DNA of 25,863 nucleotides from a virus: positions 1 through 25,863 of IMG/VR virus record IMGVR_UViG_3300030451_002003; one strand, written 5' to 3'. The notes beneath the pieces are model-generated. The model was not told where the DNA came from, searched no databases, and saw only the letters and a program-made list of their open reading frames with translations. Below, in pieces: positions 8,595-17,155 of this stretch. The translations under genes and the position numbers were made by a program. The first letter of the stretch is position 1, and the number at the start of each line of letters is the position of its first letter.

Positions 8595-9007
8595 TGTATA
8601 CAACATATAAAGATATTTACAATAAAATATCTAAAAGAGTAAGAGTAGAAGCGTCTGGCAGGAAAAAGACTAAATCTATACCTTACTCTTTGTATTTTAA
8701 TATAGTTACTAAATTCTTCGACATCCTAGTTAGAGATTTGGTAATAAGAAAACAGAGAATTTTCTTACCTTTGAATTTAGGATTTTTATTTGTAGAAAAA
8801 AAAGAACATACTAGAGCTTTTCATATAAGAAAAGATAATTTAGAATCTAAATTGAAAGGTGAGCCTGTAAGATATAAAGTCCCTATTTTAGATAATTATT
8901 ATTATAAAATAAGTTGGGCTAAAAAAGGTTCTGCTTTGCGTAAATGCAAATTGTATCCAGCTAAAAAAGTTAGAGAATTAATTAAAGAAACATATAATGC
9001 AAATTAG
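8594..9007 (+). CDS. HU/IHF-fold-like small basic structural protein
   Basis: A 137-residue, strongly basic protein. A helix at about residues 33-52 (YFNIVTKFFDILVRDLVIRK) followed by a beta hairpin at about 54-70 (RIFLPLNLGFLFVEKKE) parallels the HU/IHF layout, where a helix leads to a 'V-x-L-P-G-F-G-x-F' hairpin and a basic arm. CrAss-like phages carry IHF-like genes at this point in their structural block, and their products are thought to be tail ring components rather than free DNA-bending proteins. The terminal region (residues 92-110) supplies further beta strands. It overlaps the downstream gene by 11 bases and ends in TAG. The fold call is moderately confident; the virion role is inference. 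Confidence 0.62.
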   Translation: MYTTYKDIYNKISKRVRVEASGRKKTKSIPYSLYFNIVTKFFDILVRDLVIRKQRIFLPLNLGFLFVEKKEHTRAFHIRKDNLESKLKGEPVRYKVPILDNYYYKISWAKKGSALRKCKLYPAKKVRELIKETYNAN

Positions 9008-9617
9008 CGTTAAAAGAATAATTGGAAATGTAGCTCGTAATTTAGGGCTTAATAATCCTTCAGAATATTTAGAATCATTTATAGAATGGGCTTTTGAAGC
9101 TGAACAAAAAATAGGTAGTTTTAATACTTTTTTAGAAAAAGAAGCTGATTTGACTGTAACTGGAAATAAGGCTTTATTACCTGCAGATTTAATAAAATTA
9201 ATAGACGTTAAAAATAGTAACGATGTTTTAATGGAGCCAACACAAAAAACATTTAAAGGTGATGCGTCAGGAGATAAGTATTGGATTGTTGGTAATTATA
9301 TACATTTTGTTAGTATATCAGACGGAACCGCTCATATAGCATATAAAGCTTTAGATACAGATTCTGATGGATTTCCTACAATTAAGCAAGGTCATGAAGA
9401 TGCTGTTGCTCAATACATTATGTGGAGACACAAATCTATAGAATATTATAACGGTAAAATTGCTAGATATATAGTTAAAGATTTAGAGCAAAGATGGTAT
9501 TGGTTGTGTGCTCAAGCAAGAGGAAATGATAACTTACCTTCTGAATCTGAAATGAGAAACATAGCAAAATATTGGAATACTTTAATACCAGAAAGAGAAA
9601 ATGGCGGAACAGTCTAA
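8997..9617 (+). CDS. Tail adaptor / tail tubular protein, P22 gp4-like type
   Basis: A 206-residue protein with the layout of head-tail adaptors. It has an N-terminal helical pair (about residues 1-45), a beta core with ALLPADLIKLIDV (55-67) and WIVGNYIHFVS (95-105), a Y-K-A-L-D-T-D-x-x-G-F-P-x-I segment (115-128), and C-terminal helices (EDAVAQYIMWRHKSIEYYNG, 133-152). Such a protein sits below the portal and connects the tail. It overlaps the upstream gene by 11 bases and the muzzle gene by 17, consistent with tightly coupled expression of proteins that assemble together. Assignment to the gp4-like group follows known crAss-like gene order. Confidence 0.75.
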   Translation: MQISVKRIIGNVARNLGLNNPSEYLESFIEWAFEAEQKIGSFNTFLEKEADLTVTGNKALLPADLIKLIDVKNSNDVLMEPTQKTFKGDASGDKYWIVGNYIHFVSISDGTAHIAYKALDTDSDGFPTIKQGHEDAVAQYIMWRHKSIEYYNGKIARYIVKDLEQRWYWLCAQARGNDNLPSESEMRNIAKYWNTLIPERENGGTV

Positions 9618-12600
9618 ACCTAATACTTTTGGTAAAGGTATGATGACGGATTTAGATCCTGGATACCAACCAAAAGACTCATACTTTACAGGACTAAACA
9701 TTAGGGTTATAACTAATGGAGAAAATTCTTATTCTTTAGAAAACATTCAAGCACCTAAAAGGGTGTATGATTTAGACGCAAAAAAAACAGATTCAGAATT
9801 TACTGTACCTATGGCGTTTTTAAGTAGTACTGATAGATATTTAATACATGGAGCTGTAGTTGTTGATGATTATATAATAGCGATAGAGTCTCAAAATTCT
9901 ACTGCCAGTACTAAAAATTGGAAAATAAGAAAATATGTAATTGATCAAAATGGAAATATATTAAATTCTAATGGATATTCTACTGTTGGTCCAGGTAGTT
10001 TATGGTCAGGTTACGACTTATTTAGTTCTAATGCAGGAGAAATAGAATTAGAATCTATAGTTGAAACAGAAACAATACATAGAATATATGCTACTGATGG
10101 TATAGGAGAATTGTTATCTATTAATGTCAAAGACTCAAATTTATCTAGTAAAACTATTACAGATTTTAAAGCATTTAAACCTAACATTATGGTTCAGGCT
10201 AATTTATCTGGATACAATGATGTAGGTGGTGGATTAAAATACGGATCTTATAGTTACACATATAGATTAGCATCAAGAGGTCAATCTAATTATTCAAATT
10301 GGGCTCCTATATGTAGGCCTATTAATGTAGTTAATGGTAGTTTATCTACAGGCGATAATCTTACAATAAAAGGAGAAACAAGTTCAGAAACATCTAACAA
10401 ATCTATAAAGCTTTCTATAACAGGAATATCAACTGAATACGAAGTAATTGAAATTGCAGCTATACATTATAGTAGTGAAAATGTTTCTACTATAGAAATT
10501 ATAGAAACAGGATCTATAAGCTCTTCTACTTATGAATTAGTTCATAGTGGATTTGAAACTACTACTGTTGTTTCTGGTGGAATAGCATCTGTAGTAATTA
10601 GTAATAAAACTTGGAATACTTGTAAAACACTTGCGCAAAAAGACAATAAATTGTTTGCAGGTAATTTAACAAGTACACCAATGAATATAAATATTAAGTC
10701 ATCACCTAGAGCAAGTGATGATGCAGAATCTTTGGTTAGTTATAAATTAAAGTCTTATAAAATTACTCCTAGCTCAAGTGGTGATACAGACTCTAATGAT
10801 TACAGCACTATAGTTTACTCTAGCGATAAATTTGAAACTCACTCTGAAGAAGCTAATCCACATAGACATCAAAATGGTAGTGCTGGACTTAAAATATATG
10901 ATCATATAAATATTGCTAACGATAAAAATCATTATAAATTTTTGGGAAAAAACTTTGGAAGCTCAATGAACCCAACATATTGTCTTGGAGCAGAAACTCC
11001 AGGTTTTAGTCATGATCCTAATGTTTATGGTTTTAGATTAACTTTTAGTCAAATAGGGTATAAGATTAGCGATTCAGCAAATCACACTACATATGCTGGT
11101 GCTACTGGCGGAGATAATAATGAAGAATACGAAGCAATACCATATAGTATTGGTGTAAATCAAAATAGATCTGAATTTGGTGGAGGAAAACCAGGTCCTC
11201 ATAATCCTGCTTGGGACTTTAAATACAGAAGCTTTAAAAGAGGTGAGTGTTATAGATTTGGTATAGTATTTTTTGATTTAAAAGGTGTTCCAGGTTTTGT
11301 TCATCATTTAGGTGATATAAAAATGCCTGAAGCAATGGATCAAAATAATCGACAATTAGCACCTCCTGGTAGTGGTGGTTCAGGTCTTCAAGACAATAGA
11401 AGTATATTAAGTAATGGAACTACATTAACTGATGATGATTTCATGATTAAAGGTTGGCAACCTTTTAGTCAAAAAAAGGGAAATCAAAATCATTATGGCT
11501 GGGCGTTGATACCAAAAATAGAAGTAAGATTACCTGATAGTATTACAAGTCAAATATCTGGGTATAAAATTGTAAGAGCTGAACTGCAAGATAATGATAA
11601 AACTATTATAACTCAAGGTGTTTTAAATCATTGCGTTGTTCATCATTCTTCTCAAGGTTTAAATTCTTTAAGAAGTAAAGCCTTACCAAAGCCGTGGCCT
11701 TATTCTGTTGTAGAATACGATGATGCTAGTTACACTAATGCTAACGGTAATCCTTATCAAATTCATGATAACGCATGGACTTTAGATACTCCAGATGTAA
11801 CTATAGGTGGTAAATCTTATAATTTTTCTGATGGTGGTTATGACATAAGAAATGTTTGCCCAATTATTATGGGTAATGAACATATGGATATAAACTCACT
11901 TACTTATGGTACGAGTTATAATTACAGCACATTAATTTGGGGTGGTGGAATAGTATTAAATGACGGTCTTGCAAATGCAAGCTATTCTGTTGGTAGTGGA
12001 AGTGTTAATATGTATAAAACAGCAGTTGGTTTTAGATACAGATGGATGACTAAAGAAGATTTAGGTCTTAGTACAGATGATGAAGATGCTTTTAATATAA
12101 CAGAATTAAAAGCGTCTACTGGTGTTGGTTTATTTATGACTTATCATGATATTGATTTTGGTAAAACTGTAGTAAATGGTGAGCAAGTAACTACATCTGA
12201 ATCTGGATTAAGTGAGGTTTTTGAAAATGTAATTCCAGAAAACACAAACTCAAATACAGGTACAGGACTATCAGCTTATTATGGTGAAGCAAGCATTATA
12301 GCTAGTCAGCGTCATAGAGCAGATTATAAAGGAAATGCTGTTACAACAATATTATTAAAATGTTCATCAACATCTCCTTCTGAAATAGAATATGAAGGCG
12401 CATACGATCATGTTGGTAGAGCTTTAGGTTATATTAATAATAGTGGGGGTAATGATTGGAATAATGGTAAACGTTATAATAATATTAACAGTAAATGGAT
12501 TTCTGAAATAGTTAGAGATACTAGTTCTGGTTTTGAACAATATGGTGGATATAATGATTCAGCTATAGAAAATACTAGATTTTATGATTGTAGTAATTAT

Positions 12601-14091
12601 CAAGATAAATCTGTAGCATTATTTGAAATTACTGGTGGTGATACTTTTTGTGATTATTATACATATAAAAATAGGTGGCCTAGCGGAGATACAGGAAGTC
12701 CAGGAGAACATGCAGATGCAAATACAACAGGTTTAGCTTATTATTACAATACAGCTGTGCCTTTAGAGTCTTCATACAACACGTCATTAAGATACGGAAC
12801 TTATTATGGTTCTTCAAAAATATTAACACAAGCAGGAGAAGATAATTATTCTTACAACACAGCTTATAATCAAGAAACTAATTTAGTTAGTTCTGTAACT
12901 AAGCCCTTGTATTGGGATGATAATAATATATTTAAAAATAAAATTGCTGCATCTAGAACTAAAATACCTGGAGAGCCATTTGATGCATGGACTCAATTTC
13001 CTGCAAATGATTTTATAGAGGTAAATTTACAGCAAGGTAAAATAACAGATTTAGTAAATTACAAAAATAATTTGTATGCAATACAAGATCAAGGTGTAGC
13101 TGCTTTATCTGTAAATCCTAGAGCTTTAATATCAGGCGAAGGTGCTGCGGCAGATATACAAATTGTTAGTGGTTCTGGCGCTGCAATAGAAAGATTTGAT
13201 TACATAACAAGTAAATATGGGTCGCAGCATTTTAATAAATCTATAATAACTCCTACAGGTTTTTATTTTTTAGATTCACAAAATAGTGAAATTATAAAAT
13301 TTAACGAGCAAGGTATAAACCCTTTATCTTTAAGTAATCAGTATAAAAGTTATATAACAAGTTTTACTCAAAATAAAAATATTCCCGTAAGCGTTAATAA
13401 CAATATTGGCAGTTTAACTCAAGGTATTTATTCTGGTTATGATAACGAATTTAGAGAATGTTATTTTACAGTAGTTGATTCTACAAATTCTCAAAATAGT
13501 TTTGTAATTTCTGATTTAGACGGAAAGCTTATTACAAAATTAGATTTAAGAGATAAAACTAGAGCTTCTAGTAATGGAGCAATATTTTTTAAAAAATACA
13601 TATCATATCAAAATAGATTTTACGGTATAGGTCATGAAGTTATTTCTGGAACTCAAACACAAATTAATGGAGATGTTTTATTAAATTCTACAGTTGGATA
13701 TAACAATGATGCTATATTTTTATTTAATAGTGGTGTTTATCAAAACTTTAATGTTGGGTTTGTTGTAAATGATAATGCTGCAATAAATAAAATTTTCGAT
13801 ACATCAGAAATAATAAGTGATGTTGCAAACACAACAGATAAATTTACATCTCACTCTATACAGGATTCAAATGGAATTAATATTACAGCTGGAAGTACAG
13901 AAGAAAGAATTAGAGAAGGTATTCATAGAGTTTATTTAAGAAATGAATCAGTTTCAAATAGAGCTAGAGGTAATTGGATAAAACATACTATATCGTACTA
14001 CCAATCTCTTAGTTCTGAATTAATTAATCCAGATGCTGACAAAAAATTCAATATATTTGCAGTAAACACAAGATATAGACAATCAAGATAA
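9601..14091 (+). CDS. Tail stabilization / muzzle protein
   Basis: At 1496 residues this is the largest complete gene in the window. Its opening (GKGMMTDLDPGYQPKDSYFTGLNIRV, residues about 12-37) matches the N-terminal signature of crAss-like tail stabilization (muzzle) proteins: G-M-x-x-D-L-D-P, then Y-x-x-x-x-N-I-R-V. Another typical stretch lies at about residues 1158-1230 (YAIQDQGVAALSVNPRAL, later GFYFLDSQNSEIIKF), resembling beta-propeller-like repeats with a conserved F-L-D. The rest is Ser/Thr/Asn/Tyr/Gly-rich beta sequence. It likely forms the distal part of the short tail that closes the DNA channel. It starts inside the adaptor gene and is followed four bases later by the next gene. 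Confidence 0.82.
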   Translation: MAEQSKPNTFGKGMMTDLDPGYQPKDSYFTGLNIRVITNGENSYSLENIQAPKRVYDLDAKKTDSEFTVPMAFLSSTDRYLIHGAVVVDDYIIAIESQNSTASTKNWKIRKYVIDQNGNILNSNGYSTVGPGSLWSGYDLFSSNAGEIELESIVETETIHRIYATDGIGELLSINVKDSNLSSKTITDFKAFKPNIMVQANLSGYNDVGGGLKYGSYSYTYRLASRGQSNYSNWAPICRPINVVNGSLSTGDNLTIKGETSSETSNKSIKLSITGISTEYEVIEIAAIHYSSENVSTIEIIETGSISSSTYELVHSGFETTTVVSGGIASVVISNKTWNTCKTLAQKDNKLFAGNLTSTPMNINIKSSPRASDDAESLVSYKLKSYKITPSSSGDTDSNDYSTIVYSSDKFETHSEEANPHRHQNGSAGLKIYDHINIANDKNHYKFLGKNFGSSMNPTYCLGAETPGFSHDPNVYGFRLTFSQIGYKISDSANHTTYAGATGGDNNEEYEAIPYSIGVNQNRSEFGGGKPGPHNPAWDFKYRSFKRGECYRFGIVFFDLKGVPGFVHHLGDIKMPEAMDQNNRQLAPPGSGGSGLQDNRSILSNGTTLTDDDFMIKGWQPFSQKKGNQNHYGWALIPKIEVRLPDSITSQISGYKIVRAELQDNDKTIITQGVLNHCVVHHSSQGLNSLRSKALPKPWPYSVVEYDDASYTNANGNPYQIHDNAWTLDTPDVTIGGKSYNFSDGGYDIRNVCPIIMGNEHMDINSLTYGTSYNYSTLIWGGGIVLNDGLANASYSVGSGSVNMYKTAVGFRYRWMTKEDLGLSTDDEDAFNITELKASTGVGLFMTYHDIDFGKTVVNGEQVTTSESGLSEVFENVIPENTNSNTGTGLSAYYGEASIIASQRHRADYKGNAVTTILLKCSSTSPSEIEYEGAYDHVGRALGYINNSGGNDWNNGKRYNNINSKWISEIVRDTSSGFEQYGGYNDSAIENTRFYDCSNYQDKSVALFEITGGDTFCDYYTYKNRWPSGDTGSPGEHADANTTGLAYYYNTAVPLESSYNTSLRYGTYYGSSKILTQAGEDNYSYNTAYNQETNLVSSVTKPLYWDDNNIFKNKIAASRTKIPGEPFDAWTQFPANDFIEVNLQQGKITDLVNYKNNLYAIQDQGVAALSVNPRALISGEGAAADIQIVSGSGAAIERFDYITSKYGSQHFNKSIITPTGFYFLDSQNSEIIKFNEQGINPLSLSNQYKSYITSFTQNKNIPVSVNNNIGSLTQGIYSGYDNEFRECYFTVVDSTNSQNSFVISDLDGKLITKLDLRDKTRASSNGAIFFKKYISYQNRFYGIGHEVISGTQTQINGDVLLNSTVGYNNDAIFLFNSGVYQNFNVGFVVNDNAAINKIFDTSEIISDVANTTDKFTSHSIQDSNGINITAGSTEERIREGIHRVYLRNESVSNRARGNWIKHTISYYQSLSSELINPDADKKFNIFAVNTRYRQSR

Positions 14092-14095
14092 TGTT

Positions 14096-14650
14096 ATGGC
14101 TTTAACTCTAGAAAATCAAAATTTATTTAACAACTTGTTTCCAAACAGTCAATCTTCAAATCAAGGAGGTTTGTTTCAAACATATAATTCAGGTGGTTTT
14201 AGTAATGTATTAAGCGGAAACTTAGAAAGCAATAACGAATCTAATGTTTCTAATACTGAAAGTAGTGGTGGAAGTGGATTAAATATTGGTAATGCTGTTA
14301 ATATGGGTATATCTACTGCACAACAATTAATACCTGGAGCATCGAGTAATCCTTATTTAAATGCAGCTAAAAACAATCCTTTAATGAAAGCTGGTTTAAA
14401 GACAATGAATCCTGTTATTATTGGGGCTGGATTGCTTAGTACAGCTTTTTTAGGTAGTAGAGCAAAAAAACAACAAGAGCAGTTAAAAAAACAAACAGAT
14501 ATTAATAGTCAAAACCAACAAGTTTTAGCTGAAGGTTTACAGTCAAAAAGAAATGAAGTTTCTGATTTTTATGCAGGGCAAAGAAAAGCTGCTGGCAATG
14601 CTTACGGTATAAGTGATATAGATAATTTTTTAAAACAAAATAGAGTATAG
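14096..14650 (+). CDS. Small virion protein with hydrophobic segment, candidate cargo/ejection protein
   Basis: A 184-residue protein with no recognised enzymatic domain. The first ~65 residues are Asn/Ser/Gly-rich and probably disordered. Gly/Ala-rich hydrophobic stretches follow (about 66-85 and 102-120; the second is NPVIIGAGLLSTAFLG), then a charged Gln/Lys helix (KKQQEQLKKQTDINSQNQQ) and a final helix. Hydrophobic Gly-rich segments next to coiled coils are a usual look of podovirus internal or ejection proteins, and the gene stands just after the muzzle gene and before two larger proteins of the same style. It ends in TAG two bases before the next ATG. The role is inferred. Confidence 0.6.
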   Translation: MALTLENQNLFNNLFPNSQSSNQGGLFQTYNSGGFSNVLSGNLESNNESNVSNTESSGGSGLNIGNAVNMGISTAQQLIPGASSNPYLNAAKNNPLMKAGLKTMNPVIIGAGLLSTAFLGSRAKKQQEQLKKQTDINSQNQQVLAEGLQSKRNEVSDFYAGQRKAAGNAYGISDIDNFLKQNRV

Positions 14651-14652
14651 CT

Positions 14653-17151
14653 ATGAGTACAGAAGCAAATAAAAGGCCTAAAGGTGTAACACATGGAACT
14701 TGGAATAAAAACCCAGGCAACATAAAAGGATATAGAGATAATGGTGGTAAAACAGATTTTACTAAATGGTTAGATAAACAAGGCATTCCTTACAGTAAAG
14801 GAACTGCTGCTGCTGATGGTGGTTATTTTATAAAGTTTGAAAATGATGAAGACGGCTTAAAAGCTGCTGATAACTTTTGGAGTGTAGTTAAAACTTGGAG
14901 TCCATATAAAGGTAAAACTGTACAAGAAGCTTTAGGTGTTTATGCTGCTGATGGCTACGACAAATCTTTTTTAGATAGCCTTGCAGAAAAAGGTATAGAT
15001 TTAAATGCTAAATTAGATTCTTTACCTGCTGATTCTTTAGCTACTATATCTCATCATCAGATGCAAACTGAAGATCCTAATCAGTATAAAAACTTACAAT
15101 CATCTGGCTTAATATCTAAAGATGGTAAGTCACAATATGAAGGCGCTCCTAAGTCATTTACTAAAAAAGAAAAAAGCGAGTTATCTAGAATATCAGAAAT
15201 GGATAACATTGTTGCTTTGCACAGAGAGCAATCTAATGCATATACTGATTTAACTGATGGTCAAAAATTAGAAGCTGAAACAAAATTAACAAATATTCTT
15301 AAAGGAATAAATGTTGATATGAAATCTGGTGAGTTTGATAAAAGATGGATAGCTGAATATGAAGAAAAAGGAGATGTAGTTCCTTTATTTAAAGATGCAT
15401 CTAGGGCTTTTAAAGTTTCTCAAGTTATTGCTAAAGAAATGGGTTGGAATGAGGCTGACTTGAATGACCCAAAAGTATTAGGATTACTTAGAGCTAAATC
15501 TGACTACATGTATAATTTGATGCGTCAAAAAGATTTTCAAGAATCTATTGGTGGCGATCAATTTATAGATTCTACACTAGAAGACGTTTTAGAAGATAGC
15601 ATGTTTACATCAGGTAATTTTGCAAAATATAGCGGAATACCAGAATTAGGATATGCTACACAAAAAATAGAAAAAAAGGTTAGAGGAGCAGGTACTGAGC
15701 CTTTTATGGGAGCTAAAGAGGGGGATGTAGGTTTTTGGGATGAACCAGGAAAAGATGGAAAATTAAATCTTGATGGGTATGAAGAGTGGCGTGAAAATTA
15801 CGCAAAAAAATATGTTCCAGAATTAATTTATAATCAAACATCAAATGAAAGTGTAACATCTATAATAGATGATGCTCAAGAAGAACTAAAAAAACAAGAA
15901 ACAACATCAAGAGTTTTTACTCCATCAGAAGCTGATGGTAGTGTAGAATATGAAAAATATTTACAAGAACAAGCAGATAAGCAACTTGAAGACGATGTAA
16001 TGTATGACTCTGAAGGTAATGTTTATGATGCAAACAATTTACCTGCTTTTTTAGATAATAGTAATTTACTTACAACAGACGAATATCAAAGTTTTACTAA
16101 TTGGCAGCAAGAAAATCCAGAAGGAACATTTGAAGACTACAATAAAACATCAACAATTGAAGAAAATAAAGAAGGTCAAAATGAAGGTGAAGGCGAAGAT
16201 GATAATACAAAGAAATATTTTGATTTAAGAGGTGAAAGCGGAATAGGACAAGAGTCGTTTTTAGATAAGATAGGTGGTTTGTCTTCACTTATAGGTTTAG
16301 CTACAGGAGCTGCTGGTATAGGTTCTGCATTAAAAGATGTTGATATACCTAAAGACCCAAAGCTTGGTCCTGCTTTTCAACAAAGATTAGAAGAATCTAA
16401 ACGTATGGCTCAACAAGGATTAACTCCTTCTGAGTTAGCTAAAGCACATAACGAATTAGACTCTTCTTATGCTACTGGTATAGAAAATATTGTTCGTGGT
16501 TCTGCTGGTAATAGAGCTCAATTTATGGCTGGACTTGGCGGTCTTGATGTTGCTCGTCAATCTGCATTAATGGACATCGCAGTAGCAGACGCGCAAATGC
16601 AAAGACAAAATCAAGAAAAATATGACGGCATGATGTTGATGAATGAGCAGTATGAAGCTGCTAGGCAAGCAAAATATCAAGATGCTAAATTTAAGCAAGA
16701 CACTGCAAGACAAGCAGCAGGTGCTGCGTTAGTAGGTAATTCTATAGCTATGATTTCAGATGCTGTAGGAAGTCGTCATATTAATAGATACAATAAAATT
16801 AAGACTCAAAAACTTTTAATGGATATGGGGTATGTTACTGATAAAAATGGGAAATCAGGTCAAGACAAAGTAGGAACAGATGAAAATGGTAATGATGTTC
16901 AGACCTCATTTACTTTACCTAATAATTTATTAGATAGTGATGATGTAGCTGTAAATACTACAGTTAATAATCAAAATACAAATTCATTGTTCGTTCCTCA
17001 AACACAACAGCCTAACCAAACTCCTGTTAGTAGTCTTTATTCTAACGATGACAATTCTTATATTGGTGGTTTGCGTAGTTCTGGGTTAATTGGTAATACA
17101 GATACACAAGTTAATTTAGGCTCTAACTTGTACGATATATTTAACAAATAA
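14653..17151 (+). CDS. Virion cargo/ejection protein with N-terminal lysozyme-like (NPGNI) domain
   Basis: An 832-residue protein. Residues about 15-135 form a distinct domain: an N-K-N-P-G-N-I-K motif at 18-25, then GYFIKFENDEDGLKAADNFW near 57-76 and a VYAADGY-type segment near 96-102. This layout ('NNPGN' followed by 'F-x-x-x-x-x-G') recalls the N-terminal domain of phage virion proteins linked to peptidoglycan processing, but a catalytic residue cannot be assigned with certainty. The centre is acidic and low in complexity (about 400-525). Residues 535-565 are Gly/Ala-rich and hydrophobic. A conserved helical part (560-700, with GSAGNRAQFMAGLGGLDVAR) and an Asn/Gln-rich tail close the protein. 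Context suggests it is packaged and helps DNA cross the cell envelope. Confidence 0.68.
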   Translation: MSTEANKRPKGVTHGTWNKNPGNIKGYRDNGGKTDFTKWLDKQGIPYSKGTAAADGGYFIKFENDEDGLKAADNFWSVVKTWSPYKGKTVQEALGVYAADGYDKSFLDSLAEKGIDLNAKLDSLPADSLATISHHQMQTEDPNQYKNLQSSGLISKDGKSQYEGAPKSFTKKEKSELSRISEMDNIVALHREQSNAYTDLTDGQKLEAETKLTNILKGINVDMKSGEFDKRWIAEYEEKGDVVPLFKDASRAFKVSQVIAKEMGWNEADLNDPKVLGLLRAKSDYMYNLMRQKDFQESIGGDQFIDSTLEDVLEDSMFTSGNFAKYSGIPELGYATQKIEKKVRGAGTEPFMGAKEGDVGFWDEPGKDGKLNLDGYEEWRENYAKKYVPELIYNQTSNESVTSIIDDAQEELKKQETTSRVFTPSEADGSVEYEKYLQEQADKQLEDDVMYDSEGNVYDANNLPAFLDNSNLLTTDEYQSFTNWQQENPEGTFEDYNKTSTIEENKEGQNEGEGEDDNTKKYFDLRGESGIGQESFLDKIGGLSSLIGLATGAAGIGSALKDVDIPKDPKLGPAFQQRLEESKRMAQQGLTPSELAKAHNELDSSYATGIENIVRGSAGNRAQFMAGLGGLDVARQSALMDIAVADAQMQRQNQEKYDGMMLMNEQYEAARQAKYQDAKFKQDTARQAAGAALVGNSIAMISDAVGSRHINRYNKIKTQKLLMDMGYVTDKNGKSGQDKVGTDENGNDVQTSFTLPNNLLDSDDVAVNTTVNNQNTNSLFVPQTQQPNQTPVSSLYSNDDNSYIGGLRSSGLIGNTDTQVNLGSNLYDIFNK

Positions 17152-17155
17152 TAAT

